Below the pieces are notes generated by a model, which ran no database searches, was not told where the DNA came from, and saw only the letters and a program-made list of their open reading frames with translations. A program made the translations under genes and the position numbers. Positions 1 through 11,787 of a stretch of 64,000 bases of DNA are shown here, one piece after another; within the stretch, counting starts at the first letter, position 1, and every line of letters starts with the position of its first letter. Source of the DNA: Pratylenchus scribneri (lineage: Eukaryota; Nematoda; Chromadorea; Rhabditida; Pratylenchidae); NCBI GenBank assembly GCA_030063045.1, contig JAQSEB010000010.1, forward strand, positions 4,085,501 to 4,149,500. Reading direction: 5' to 3'.

Positions 1-1157
1 AATTGTGTGGGAGGAATATAAGGTTTTGGGCTCTTCTCTTCATTCCTTCCTTCCCAACTAATCTTCTCTTTGAATTCTTATTCCCTTCAATTTCTTGAAT
101 GAATAAGACCTCCTTTCCACTTTACAAGCCTACGATGGAATTTTTGTGTCTTAATTCTTCATCATTTTGATGGGTCATTTCGAAGGATGGGATTAGGCCT
201 ATATGAAATGAGGTGGATGGGAGACAATCATGAAATAAAGGAATGAATGGAAACCATTTGGTTTAAATAGATGAGAATATTTTGGACCTGTCAAATTTTG
301 CTTATTATAAAGAGAATATGGAGAATAAATTAGAAGAGAATAATTTAGAGTTCGATAGGATCACCCTAGGCACTCCTATTTGTTAAAAATTTATAGGTGG
401 GGAAATTATTAATAACCTGTGCGATTACGTTCGTTTTTGATTTGGCCTTTTCTTTTGTTATCAGCAGGAAATAATGGCAGGAAACATTTGCTGCTTTTTA
501 GTCAGTGATTTGTTGTTTATTGATGATCGGATGTCGGTTCGCCTTTGTCCTATTTTCGGCCAAATGTTGATCATAAACAAATGAATTGAATTATCCAATG
601 CATCATTCAGTAATAAATTTCATTGATTGACTGGACTCACTCTTAAATTGATCAAATATTATTTTTAAATTAAAGCAATATGAAAAAGTGGGTAATGCTT
701 ATAAACAAATTGACCCTCTGCTTAAATTCCACTTCTTGTTTGTTTTGCCGATAAATTAAGAGCCCATTTTCACATAGACAGTGGGCGGAAAAGGAAAGGT
801 TAAGTGTATTTGAAGTGGATGGATGGATTAAAAAACTGCCGTCATCTTCACATTAATAGTTTTAGACACCAAATAATCTACCTTAATTATTTGCCTATTT
901 TACAATTTCAATGTTTTCACCTTTTTTTCCTTCCGTTCACCCTTATTTTGATATTGCCATTCAGCTTTTTATTAAAGTAAAATGCTGGAAATTTAATTAT
1001 CCATAAGTTTCACACACATCATAAAGGAAATAATTTATTTAGTTAAATAAAATATAAAAATAGACAATTAGTTAATTATAATATAAAAGTGGACAATGTC
1101 AATTGGATTATTTATTTGAAAGAAGGAAAATGTATGGGAATCTGATGTCATTTATTG
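1..1157. other. Intergenic, no gene seen
   Basis: AT-rich sequence with stop codons in all frames and no recognisable coding segment, repeat array or RNA gene. It lies downstream of the minus-strand LDLa gene and may include its 3' UTR. Confidence 0.5.
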
Positions 1158-1236
1158 TCAATAGTCCGATGGAATTTGTTTTGGTGTTATCCGCATCCAT
1201 TCATCATCATTCAAGGTCGAGTTTATGGCATCAAAT

Positions 1237-2183
1237 TCATTGAGCATTTTTTGGTGGAGATTGCCCATGGCTTGCAGACGAACCGATTGGGGCAGCAACA
1301 TTGAGGATCAAAGGTTGCTGGATGGTGTTCATCTAAAAAGAACAATTAAAAAGGGTGATTGAATTATTCTAACTGGATTGTCGAAGAATTGGTCGTTGTT
1401 GGCAGTGCCCGGAGAAATGATGTTCACTCGTGACTGAGAGCTCCTTTGAAGCAGTCGATTTGGCAGAGCATTACGTGACCGGAATTCCTTCAATGCTTCA
1501 TCAACTCGGCTAAAATTCATTGAATTATTTTTTAAAAATAATTTTAAAAAGAAATTACGAAGCAGCATTCGGATAACGGTGAAGTGCCCAATAGGCGGCC
1601 AGGAGTGCCAAGCCAATGATCAAAGTGCCCAAGAATATGACCGTTATAGCAGAGACGCCATCGTTTTCACCAACAATTGCTTCGGCTTGATGGTCGTTGA
1701 TTGAGGGTTGAATATGGTCATGGCCAGGCAGATATTGGGTCTGGGCCGAGTTCAGAACATTTGTTGGTGTGCCCTTCTCCATTGTGAAACATGCCCGCTC
1801 ATCAGAATCGTCGAGGCAATCCTTGATGCCATCACAACGCTTTTTGGCAGAAATGCAGTCACCATTGAGGCACATGAAAAATCCGATTGGGCAATTGTGA
1901 AGATAGTCGCATTTCTCATCCTGAAATTAATCAAATTATTTTGGTTTAATTATATGTAGTAAAATACGATGCCGGTAGAGCAGTCATACACATGGTCACA
2001 AGTCCAGAGGCTGGAGATGCAACGAACTCGCAGTTCATCCTCACCGCAATCAAAGTCAAATTTTCCAGTGCAGTAAGTTGGCTTCTGTGATGATTCGGCT
2101 GCTTCGTTTATTGAATTTTGGAACGGCTTTGATAAGGCAATGCCGAAAAAGGTGGAAAGGATGATGAATGATACAAAGTTCAT
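1237..2183 (-). CDS. LDL-receptor class A single-pass membrane protein
   Basis: Four exons are inferred: 2183-1968, 1920-1559, 1509-1374 and 1332-1237, each intron being GT-AG and 36-50 nt. The protein starts with a signal peptide (MNFVSFIILSTFFGIALS). Two LDLa modules follow. The first is split by intron 1 and ends C-S-T-G-I-D-E-K-C; the second has the classic CDGIKDCLDDSDERAC with the acidic calcium cage. A Ser/Thr/His-rich stalk and one transmembrane segment (AITVIFLGTLIIGLALLAA) come next, then a short basic cytoplasmic tail. It is probably a cell-surface type I protein; the ligand is unknown. It is too short for an endocytic LDL receptor and lacks EGF and beta-propeller modules. The last exon is uncertain because a second, more protein-like frame continues to 1158 (see findings). 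Confidence 0.75.
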
Positions 2184-2902
2184 TATTAAAGTTGAATGGG
2201 TCGGAATAAATTTAATTGGAAAATTAGTATGAATATTGTGAACTCTGAAAATTGAAAAACAATATTATAAAATTAAGATAATAATTAATAACCAATTGAA
2301 TGAATTTTTCTAAATTTTGCAATAAATACCGTCAGAAATCGATTTATCTCATTTAATGTGAACAAACGAATTTATTGTTGAACTTGAACCCAAAAATTTT
2401 AAGTGATGAGATTTGAAAAATGAAAAACAGAGAAAGTCTCTGTCCATACTCCAACTCCATAGTCCGATTCCGATCGATCCTCATCTCATCAATCCCGGAA
2501 CCGATCGATCCAGATTCCAGAGCAGCAGGACTGGACACTGGACTTCACTTCAGCAGAGAAACAAAACAAAATTAAGACAAAATGCCAAGAAAAATCAATT
2601 TATTTTTTAAAATTAATAATAATTATTGATTTATTGATTGACCTAAAATGAAAGATTGAGTAGGTTTTTTTCTGCTGCGGAAGAATAAAATTGTGATTGT
2701 ATATGGAGGAGTACATATTTGCACGTTTCACCTTTCACTTTATTAAATTAAAAACATTTTATCATTTTTTACTAGTTTTAATGAATGAGTAATGACGATT
2801 TATAAACTTTTTAAAGGTTCCAGCTAATAAAATCAAAAAATTATCAATATTTTTGGTTTAATTTAATCCTTTAATAAATTACTGAAAACCAGTTTGGATC
2901 AA
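2184..2902. promoter_or_regulatory. Divergent intergenic spacer (LDLa gene / CPEB gene)
   Basis: This 719-nt gap separates the divergent starts of the LDLa gene and the CPEB gene, so it should hold both promoters. It contains a GATC-rich stretch (about 2470-2515) but no motif I can name. The short open frames here look like chance. Confidence 0.4.
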
Positions 2903-4455
2903 ATGTATTCACGCCTTCTGAGTCCACCTCCAATATCGGCACCTCCAATTAACAACTACGATGGAATGAATGGAGAGCGTCCACGAGAACAGCCGCAGTA
3001 CTTCTTTGGGCCCGACTTTAATGGTAAATGTTATTTTTTATTTCATAACAAAATGCTTCATAAATCATAATTTCAGCTGTCTTCCCAACACCGCAACCAC
3101 AACAACAACAATCTTCGTCTCAATTTCTGAATAGCGCAAGCGGAGGGAGCTCAGCACTTCTTGGAACTGGAGAAGGCAACAGTGGTGCTGGTCTCAATGT
3201 CAAAACAAATTCCACTGATTCATTTCTCTTCGGTAACTTAGCCGATGATTTGGACTTATTTCTGAATTTGCGTCCTCCGGCACTTCAACTTCCTCCTCCT
3301 CCGGCACTCCAGCTTCCTCAATCGGCGCCGCCATTCATGAACATGAGCAGCAGCTACGGATCACCTGGGAACTACAGATCGCCCTATGGACCGAATTACA
3401 ACAATACCAATTATCTTGGTCGTTCTGCTCGTCAACATCAAAAACCACCTCCGCCAGAATATTACTCACTAAAAGTTTTCCTTGGAGGCATTTCACCCAA
3501 TCTCACTACCAGTAAGAATGGGAAACCGAATTAAATTTAAATATATTTTAAAGATATTCTTCAACTCAATTTTGCAAAATACGGCAAAAGCTTCATTGAC
3601 TGGCCGAAGAAGACTGGCATTCAAGATCGTCCTGCCAATGGTAATTTGTTAATCCCAAATTTAAATAATGCAAAATTCATTTTTCATTCCAGGTTATGCA
3701 TTTGTTGTTTTTGAGCAGGAACAATCCGTTATTCAAATGTTATCGCATTGCAAGCATTCAAACGACCGTGTATTCTACCCTGTGTACACTCTCAATGGGC
3801 TTATGCATCCGGTAAATATTTATCATGATCATGAATATTAAATAATTCAAATTAAGGTGGAGGTCAAAGTCTGGCAAATGGCCAATACAATTTATGCCTC
3901 GCAAATAAACTGGCGCAAATTTCGTCGTTTTTCCGTTTTTGTTGGCGGAATTCCACGAATTTGGACAGCACGTAATTAAATATGAATAATAAATTAATTC
4001 TTCATTTTAGAAATGTTGACCATGGCCATTGAAGAAGTTATTGGAAAAGTTGTGTATTGCGCCATTGAACTGGACCAGAATCATTTCTACACGAAAGGAG
4101 CTGCATGCGTCGTATTCCAATACCGGGATGCATACATCAAGGCCATTGCTGCTCATCGAGTCATGCTAAGTTTTGTGACCTGCGAACGTCAAGTAAAAAA
4201 ACGTGATCAAAATTTAAATAATAAAAATTTATTCAGGTTGAGTTCAAACCATTTTTGGCGTCGAATATGCCTTGTGAGAAATGCGGAACGACTGCCGGGA
4301 CACGTTTCTGCAGCGAAATGATCTGCTTGGCCTATTATTGCCAGGATTGCTGGAAGAATGTTCACTCTCGTCCATCAATGAATTCACATCAACCGTCCAA
4401 ACGCCAACAACCAATTGGAACCGAAAATCGTGCTGCTCTTCAGATTCGTGGATGA
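2903..4455 (+). CDS. cpb: CPEB-family cytoplasmic polyadenylation element-binding protein
   Basis: Seven exons (2903-3023, 3077-3511, 3554-3640, 3693-3811, 3857-3971, 4011-4192, 4237-4455) give 425 aa with every phase consistent. The N-terminal ~170 aa is low complexity, rich in Pro/Gln/Ser/Asn. Two RRMs follow: RRM1 starts KVFLGGISPN and carries the CPEB-typical DWP (FIDWPKK) and GYAFVVF; RRM2 starts VFVGGIPRIWTAQ, where the family has VFVGGVPRPL. The C-terminal zinc-binding domain has CEKC, FCSEMIC, YYCQDCW and HS/H ligands. CPEB proteins bind U-rich 3' UTR elements and control poly(A) tail length and translation, mainly in germ line and neurons. The RRMs diverge strongly from vertebrate CPEB1, as in germ-line nematode paralogues of the FOG-1/CPB type; which paralogue this is cannot be decided here. 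Confidence 0.92.
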
Positions 4456-4875
4456 AAATGAGAATTGGGAAGAAAACAAAGGAAGAATGTCTCGAAGCCT
4501 ATTAATTTAAAAACGAATATTTCCAGGCCATCCGTCCCAGTAAATAATTCTTTTCTTCTTTCTCCCATCAAATCGGCACCTCACCATCTTATCCTATATT
4601 TCAATTTGTTCACTTTTTCTAAATAAGATTTCAACCTCCCCGCTTATTTTTCATCCAAACACCATCCTCTCCTCTATCACCAAAGGCCTGCCAAACCAAA
4701 AATTAAAATATTGTACTCATTATTTTAATCAACGTATTTTTTTTTGATAATTTTTGAATAAAACAAACAACTAATTATTTTTTTATTAATGGAGTTAAAA
4801 AAATAGTCGAGTCAATGACAAAATATTTATTTTCGATATAATTTTGTGAAACTAATATTTTAGACAAAATTAAAA
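4456..4875. other. Intergenic spacer between tandem plus-strand genes
   Basis: The 420-nt AT-rich gap has pyrimidine tracts near 4553-4690 and a TTTTAG at 4858-4863, 12 nt before the next ATG, that could serve as a trans-splice acceptor. No gene is seen. Confidence 0.4.
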
Positions 4876-5826
4876 ATGCAAATTGCCCAAAGAGAACAAC
4901 AACATTCTTCTCGTCGTCAACATTATCAACAACAATTGAACGCTCAAGGGGGAAAGAACAATGAAAGCAGCGACATCGATGGAATGGTAGTAAATCGTGT
5001 TGCATCCGTCACTTTGGAGTCCGATTCACTTTCGGCGGATCAACCAATGTGTTTTCGCAGCAAAAGACGAAGAAAAATTCCACGAAAGGAAAAACAACAA
5101 GAAATGGATGTGGACGAGCAAAGACAAATCGGTGGCAAAGGAGAGCAAAAACATTCAAGTGCGGAAGGAGATACGCCACCAATGGTTGGCAGTAGCAACA
5201 ATTTTAAATCAATACGTTTGTGTTCACCTCCATTATTTTTTAAATATTAAATTTTTCATCATTTTAAGCCGCATGCAAAGTTCAAATGGAATGGGAAGAA
5301 TCGGACATAACGACGCCAATTACAGCAAACAAAAATCGACCATCCCATTCTGACTTGGAGAACAACCAATCCGATGTAGTTTCTGAACTTTCGGAGGAAA
5401 GCATATCAAATGGGGATGCGGATGATGAACAATCGGATTGGCCAGGTTTTTATATATTTCAATGAAATTAATATTCAATTTTTATTTGCAGAATTCAGCG
5501 ATAAACGCACCGACTCAATTCGATCCCAACAAAGCAATTTACTCAAACCGGAACCCAAAACGACGGAAAATGCAGCATTAAGTTTAGCAATGGCAAAGAA
5601 GGTTGAACGCTTTTTGGAAGATCCTGATCAAAAGGAATTGCTCTTGGACCAAATTTACCGGACATCGGCAGTTAAATTGCACTATAATATTGTAACTATT
5701 CAAAATGTTTTAGATCAAACAAATGTTGCGCAAACAACAATGTCCAGTGCAAATTGTGAAGAAAGGAAGAGGCACAATCGCACTGAAGAAGGCTTAAATG
5801 AAGCCAAAATTAAACAATCATTTTAA
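4876..5826 (+). CDS. Uncharacterised basic/acidic nuclear-looking protein
   Basis: Three exons (4876-5215, 5269-5445, 5492-5826) join in phase to 283 aa. The N-terminus is Gln-rich. A strong basic cluster (RSKRRRKIPRKEK) suggests a nuclear localisation signal. It is followed by an acidic segment ending DADDEQSDWPEFSD. Near the C-terminus, ALSLAMAKKVERFLEDPDQK resembles the start of an R3H-type nucleic-acid-binding helix. The ADDEQSDW region and the basic cluster recall GPATCH2-like proteins, but no G-patch glycine pattern is present, so I do not assign the family. The gene lies between the CPEB and RPP14 genes on the same strand, and the 254-nt gap to RPP14 is compatible with an operon. Confidence 0.7.
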
Positions 5827-6080
5827 ATCAAATTGTGTGTAATTTTGTTTCAGAAAACATCTAAAATTGCATATTTTTTCTCGCAATTAATTTTCATTGC
5901 TTTAATTAATATTGTAAAATTCATTAAATTATAATTAATCTCATTAAAATTGAATGCAAATTGCAGAATAAAATTTTGTTAGATGGATAATTAATTTTAA
6001 CTCAAAATATGTTTTAACCGTTAATTGGATATTTTTTTTAATGCAAAATCGATGTATAATTTTAATTTTAGTCAAATAAA

Positions 6081-6500
6081 ATGCGCGGCAAGAGGAAACG
6101 AAATGAAGGCGGCGGTGCTCAACATGGTAAATTGCATCGGCTTACAATGAATTTGTATGATTATTCTTTAATAATTAAATCAATTCATAAATAATTAAGG
6201 GAATTTGAAGGCGCTAGACCACAAAATTTTAACACATCTGACTTTGGGGCAATCATTGACAGTGCAATTCGAAGAAGTTTTTTTCAATTATAATTCAAAA
6301 TTGAAGTATTTTTTACATTTTTAGTCCTCGGCCAAATTGCACCTCAATACCAAATTGAATCATTTGAACCGGGCACAATGCGAGGCCATATATTAATTGA
6401 TGGAAAAGATTTACACTTGCTTTGGGCAGCACTTTCAATATATGGAAAACATTTTGAGCAAAAAATTGCATTCCATATTTATAGCATTCACTCGGAATAA
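6081..6500 (+). CDS. RPP14: Ribonuclease P/MRP protein subunit p14
   Basis: Three small exons (6081-6154, 6200-6276, 6325-6500) give 108 aa. The joins were chosen because only this frame yields a p14-like protein. LEFEGARP aligns with LEFQDCG of human RPP14, FGAIIDSAIRRILGQ with the helix ISAVKDLFGE, and GHILIDGKDLHLLWAALSIY with the segment around KLWSSLTL. The N-terminus (MRGKRKRNEGG) is basic and lineage-specific. RPP14 is a protein cofactor of RNase P and RNase MRP, which process the 5' ends of tRNA precursors and pre-rRNA in the nucleus. An alternative join in another frame gives a 64-aa product without resemblance to anything and was dropped. The stop is 109 nt from the next start codon, suggesting an operon with KDSR. 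Confidence 0.8.
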
Positions 6501-6609
6501 ATAAAAAAAATGTGATCATTTTCATTTAATTCATTCAACTATTATTTGGTTTTATTATTCCAAAAATATCAAATAAATTAACCTATTAATTAATTTATTC
6601 TAATTTAGA

Positions 6610-7972
6610 ATGCTTATCTATATTTTGATTTTGGCCTTCATTGCATTAATCAGCATTTTATGCTTATTTTTGCCAAAACGAATGCCATTTTGTCCAAAAG
6701 GCAAACATGCACTGGTCACAGGTTGGTCAAAAATATAATTAAATGACTTAAATTTACGAAAATATCACATAATTATGAAGTTATTAATTATTTAACTTTC
6801 CCAAAAAATGTATGAAATGTTTAATTTAGGTGGTTCTAAAGGCATTGGCAAAAGCATTGCATCTGAATTGATTCATTCCGGATGCAAAACAATTTCATTG
6901 GTTGCTCGAGATCGAAAAACACTGGAAAAAGCCGCCAAAGAATTGAACAAAGAATGCGGTCCCGGACAGTATGTTCAAATTTATTCATTTGATGTCAGTG
7001 AAGGATTCGAAAAAACTAAGGTTGGAATGACATTAAATTATTTTTCATTTAAATCAATTATTTCATTCAATTTAGGAATTAATTGCCAAAATTGAGGATT
7101 TGAACGGTCCAATCGATTTATTGATTAATAATGCCGGGACATGTTTACAAGGGGCAATCGATGAATTACCGGATGGGTGGGTATTTTATCAATAAAATTG
7201 AAATAATTATAAATACACCAAATATTCCTCACAGTGCTTTTGAAAGTCAAATGCGGACTAATTTCTTCAGTGCCGTAATTTTTATTTTTTTAAATTTTTA
7301 TTTTCTATCATTTTAGGTTAATTTCACCCGTGCTGTTCTGCCCCAAATGAAAAAGCGCCAAACTGGTCACATTGGATTTGTCAGTTCGGCTGCTGGTCAA
7401 ATTGCAATTTGGTAATGAAGAATTAAATAAATAAATTCATCAATTTATTTTGAAGGGGCTATTCCGCCTATTCACCTTCAAAATTTGCCATTCGAGCATT
7501 TGCCGATTCACTCAAAATGGAATTGACCCCTTTTGGCATTGGTGTTTCGGTTATTTTCCCTCCAAATACGGCGACCGAAGGATTCGAAGAGGAATTGAAG
7601 AATATGCCGGAACAGGTGATTTTTACATCCAATTTTTATTTAAATTAATTTAGGTCAAGGAGATTAGCAATTCAGCCGGAATTTTCCCGCCAGAAGATGT
7701 TGCCTCCGCATATTTAAATTCAATTAAAAATGGCGAGTTTTGGATATGCATTGGATTGGATGGTCAAATGCTGGGCATTCTCACTGCTGGTTCATCTGGC
7801 GAACCAAATCCATTGAAGGCAATTACACAGGTCTCCATTTTTGTGGAATCATAAAAATTATATTTTTTTATAACAGATTCTATTTGGAGGCATCATTCGA
7901 GGGATAATGCTCATTTATGGGGCACAATTTGCCAGAATTATCCGAAAGTGCCATGAAAAGAAATTAAAATGA
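6610..7972 (+). CDS. KDSR: 3-ketodihydrosphingosine reductase (short-chain dehydrogenase)
   Basis: Eight exons (6610-6721, 6830-7020, 7076-7176, 7235-7274, 7317-7411, 7456-7615, 7654-7830, 7877-7972) give 323 aa. An N-terminal membrane anchor (YILILAFIALISILCLFL) precedes the Rossmann fold. The NADPH loop TGGSKGIGKSIA, the NNAG motif and the catalytic YSAYSPSK (Tyr, Lys; upstream SSAAG supplies Ser) are all intact. A C-terminal hydrophobic region (IRGIMLIYGAQF) and basic tail match the family. The enzyme reduces 3-ketosphinganine to sphinganine, the second step of sphingolipid synthesis, on the cytosolic face of the ER. The ATG lies directly after TTTAG (6604-6608), which looks like an SL trans-splice acceptor, fitting a downstream operon gene. 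Other SDR membrane reductases are possible, but the overall layout fits KDSR best. Confidence 0.88.
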
Positions 7973-8170
7973 AACAAAAATTGATGAATATTATAGATAA
8001 AATTTATGCTACATTCCACTTTGACCAATTTCACATTGCTCATTTCAAAATTAAATCACATGAAAATATGAAATAAATTGTTCAATTTATTGTGAATATT
8101 TGTTTAGAGTTTGGATGGACCCGATTCAATTTGCTTCCAATTCCTCTGATTCATGCCTTCTCAAACAAAA

Positions 8171-8588
8171 TCATTCTCCCTTCGAATTTTGTTGTTGCTG
8201 TTGCATTGTTGCGCCACTGACATTCATTGCGGAAGTGGCAATCACATAAAGAATGCCGACGAGAACAACCAAAATCATCAAACTGAAATGGCTTGTTCAA
8301 TAATCACAGGCAAACAACACAATAACTAGTCTTATTTTTGATCCACCCTTAGGGATTCGGAATATTTTAATTAACTAAAATGGTATGAATATTTCAATGT
8401 GAGTCGATTCCACGGTAATTAATTTGCCCCAATTCTCCTCCCTACTTGACTGTGAGAATAATCGTATTTTTGTCGATGCCGGCATCCTCGGCCATATCAA
8501 CGATTGATCGTTTACGGCTAACCGTTGATTCTTTCCTTCCACACACCGAAAATTTATGGCTTGCAACTGACAATTTATGTGAATCCAT
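8171..8588 (-). CDS. Small single-pass membrane protein
   Basis: Two exons (8588-8446, 8282-8171) join in phase to 84 aa. A basic Ser/Lys-rich N-terminal half (RKESTVSRKRSIVDMAEDAG) is followed by one hydrophobic helix (LMILVVLVGILYVIATSAM) and a Gln-rich tail (QQQQQNSKGE). There is no signal peptide, so it could be a type II or near tail-anchored protein. I do not recognise the family. The 163-nt intron is longer than most here. The gene is convergent with KDSR, with about 200 nt between the two stops. Confidence 0.55.
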
Positions 8589-9929
8589 TTTAATTTATTA
8601 ATTGATGGAAAAGAATATCTGGAATGAATTTGAGAAGAATAAAAATGAGTAAGAAGGACAGGAATTGGAAATAATTGTGTTCCTCAAATTTTATTGGAAT
8701 TTTCATTGTTCTCATGGAATCGAGGACCATTTTACTTAAAAACACTTGACGGGGAAACAAATCAAAATTAATTGGAATTAAAGGAAGGGAGAAATAATAA
8801 TAATCCATTTTCTGTTAATTATGAATAAATTCTGCTGGATTGGCCATAGCCTAATTTCCATAAAGTTGTTATTATTATCTTTCTATTCTTTTGAGAGAAG
8901 GATGAGTCTGGCACATATAATTGTTGCTTCACCTCCTAAAATCGAGGTCATATGGGTTTCTTCCATCAAATAATTTGGGATTGAGGATGTGAAAATGTTT
9001 TTTGTCGACAACAAAAAGAACATTTGGCCCAATCCGACTGGCTGATGTGCTTCTTGCAAAGGAGCACAAATTGAGAGGTGGAATGGGGGGGGGGGCATGA
9101 ACGAAAAGCACACAAAACAATTTGAAAAAATCATCGAAAGAAGGGGATGATCGCATATCCAATCGACGATTAGGGGACTTGGGCCGGATGATCGAAACCC
9201 AAAGGGATTTGAAAACGACTTATGGCGTGTGTGGGGAGGGGGGGGGGGGAGGCAAACAAAACAAAATAAAAAAAGGAAGTGGCAATTGAAAAATAGAGGA
9301 TTTTTGAAAATTGACTTATAACATTGTTCCCGAAGGGTTGTTGAATGGTTTTTTTGACTTTTGAAAATTGATGAGGGAGAATTAAAGTGTTTGTATTTTA
9401 GGTTTTAGCCCAAACACAAAATGTAAATATTCTCTTGGGGCAATATTTAAATGGACTTTTTTTGAAAATTTATCAATAACAATAAAACCTACTTGGAATA
9501 AATACAAAAGTAATTAAATTAATTAATTTGCAACAATTCTCTCATTCTTTTCTTTTCGGTTCATTTCCTTCTCCTCCATATTTTCGAATAATTGTTATTT
9601 TGCCTTTTCATACATTTTCGACCATCTTCTAATTCACAACAATTCCAATTTCCAATCCTATCCAATTTTTCCACATTGGTCGAAATAATTTCCAATTTAT
9701 TTGCTGCTAATTGTCCAAAGCATAAAGGATGGCTCTTTTTTCCTTGCATATTGATCCATTTCATCAATCATCAGTGTTCAATCCATCCACTTCACATCGG
9801 GCGCTTTTGAGAAAATTGTGGAAAAAAACCTGAACAAGAAGAATATTTATTTGATTGAATATAATTAATTTTTTCATTCCTTTTTATTAATAAATTTTTT
9901 TAGCAAAAAATAATCCAAAACGCAACAAA
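8589..9929. other. Intergenic with two poly-G runs
   Basis: There is no convincing gene in this 1.3 kb. Two uninterrupted G tracts stand out, 11 G at 9085-9095 and 12 G at 9238-9249. The right end should hold the promoter or trans-splice region of the SPF45 gene: TTTTTTTAG at 9894-9902, 27 nt before its ATG. Confidence 0.5.
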
Positions 9930-11787
9930 ATGTCTCTTTATGACGACATCGAAATGGACCCAATTCCTGTCACAATTTCCGCTGCTTCCAATTCCAAATC
10001 AAATACAAACAGCAAAATTGATTTATCTTCACCATCTGCTCCGGCATCATTGTCTTCAACGCCACAAACAACAACATCCGCCGCGAACAAAATGAATTTG
10101 AGCTTTTTGAAATCACAATTGGAAGCGAGGAAGGCACTTTTACAAAATGCAACGAATGCAGCAGCCAGTCAACAGGTTTAGTGTTTTAGCATTCAATAAA
10201 TGTGCAATAAATGAGATAATATCAATCTAAAATGACATTATTAAAAAATCAAAAATATGTTTTAAAAAATCAATTTTAGAATAATTTTTGCAGAAATCAG
10301 CATCAGGAAGGCATCTTAACATTACGCCCGCGACACAAAACAGCAAACCGGCACTGAAAAGCAGCACATTCAAATTGAAGCCTCACAGAGCAGTCCCACT
10401 TCCTTTGGACACGTCTGGGGCATTCACAATAGTGCCAAAAGCACTCAAAGAGGACAAGGTTGAATTAATTAATAAATTTAATAAAGAAAATTGTCAAGAA
10501 AATATTTAAATTTTAAAATAATTTTACACTATTCATATCATAATTCATAATTTACTATTGTTTAAGGTTTTCTTATTTGGTGAAATTATGATCGAGGATG
10601 AATACAATCCAACGGCCCCAACCGAATATGGCACATACAAAGCAAAAAGGTAATAAAAATAAATACAAATAAATTAATTTTTAGTGTTTAAATATTTTTA
10701 TTTTATCCATTAATTTATTGGTCCCATTAATTTTCAGGGAACAGCAAAAATTAAAGGAGAAAATTGCAAAGGAAATAGCAGATCGATTGGCCCGAGAATC
10801 GATGGAAGAGGAAGAAAAACGACGAAAAGGAGCGGCAATTGCGCCGCCCAGTTCATTCCAAAAAGAAGATGAAGAGGAGGAACCAAAAAGGGAAGAAACC
10901 GTCAAAATGGAAAAAGTTGCCCCAAAATTGACACAACAATTTGGCAAAGGAGTGTCAAGAGGATTGGGGGTGGCAACAAGCATTATGTCCAAAATGGGCT
11001 ATCGAGAAGGTGATGGGCTGGGAGCGAACAAACAAGGAATTAGTCGACCATTGGAGGTAAATGGAAATGCCCAAAAGGAAAAAAATAATAATTTTGAAGG
11101 TTCAAAGGACCGGCCGAAATATTGGCTTAATTTTAGCGGAGGAAAAGGCCCAAACCGTGGTCACCCATTTGAATGAGCCAGGAGGAGGAGGATGGGCCAA
11201 AAGGGAGGAGGAAAATGAGGAGGTGGCCACAATCACACCAACGATGGAACTGCTGAAATCCGCAACCAGAATTGTCCTTTTGAAGGTTGGCAAAATGGAA
11301 TAGAATATTATTTTAATTTAATTTGTTTTGAAGAATATTCTTCTTCCTTCCCAATTTGATGCAAATTTTGAAAGTGAATTACGCCAGGAAATGGCCAAAT
11401 ACGGTCAACTGATCAATGTTCAATTCTTTCAGGTATTTTTTGGAAAAATATTTGTATTCCATTCACATTATTTTATATAATGAATTTATGAATAAACAAA
11501 TTTTACAAAGGAAGGAGGAATAGATTCGGGATAATTTCGATTAATAAGGGTTAATAGGGCCTAGAATGAATCCAATTACATTGATTAATTATTTTTAATT
11601 TCAGATGGAAAAATGTGCCGAAACGGAGGCCATTCGTGTTTTTCTGGAATTTTCGAATCAGGCGCAGGCAATCAAAGCATTGATCGATTTGAATGGACGA
11701 TTTTATGGTGGACGCCAATGCCGGGCCACATTTTATCCATTGGAGGAATATTCAAACGGAAAATTGGACACCGAAATTTTAACCTGA
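9930..11787 (+). CDS. RBM17: Splicing factor 45 (SPF45/RBM17)
   Basis: Seven exons (9930-10175, 10294-10458, 10567-10649, 10738-11056, 11100-11285, 11334-11432, 11605-11787) give 426 aa, close to the ~400 aa of human SPF45. The start MSLYDDIEMD, the central VFLFGEIMIEDEYNP-like segment, a charged helix, the G-patch (GVATSIMSKMGYREGDGLG) and a C-terminal UHM-type RRM are all present. The UHM has VLLKNILLPSQFDA, RVFLEFSNQAQAIKAL and the ligand-binding RXF-type loop LNGRFYGGRQ. SPF45 acts in 3' splice-site selection and binds ULM peptides of SF3B1 and U2AF. It is of interest here because some introns in this window appear to use non-AG 3' ends. The gene stands alone, with spacers on both sides. 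Confidence 0.95.

Noticed and set aside
6200..6396. Alternative 64-aa product at the RPP14 locus (GNLKALDHKILTHLTL frame)
   Set aside because: It splices in phase but resembles no family. The other frame matches RPP14 over its whole length with 45-48-nt introns.
6313..6525. Minus-strand 70-aa frame over the RPP14 gene
   Set aside because: It is a shadow of the plus-strand exon that encodes the conserved RPP14 C-terminus.
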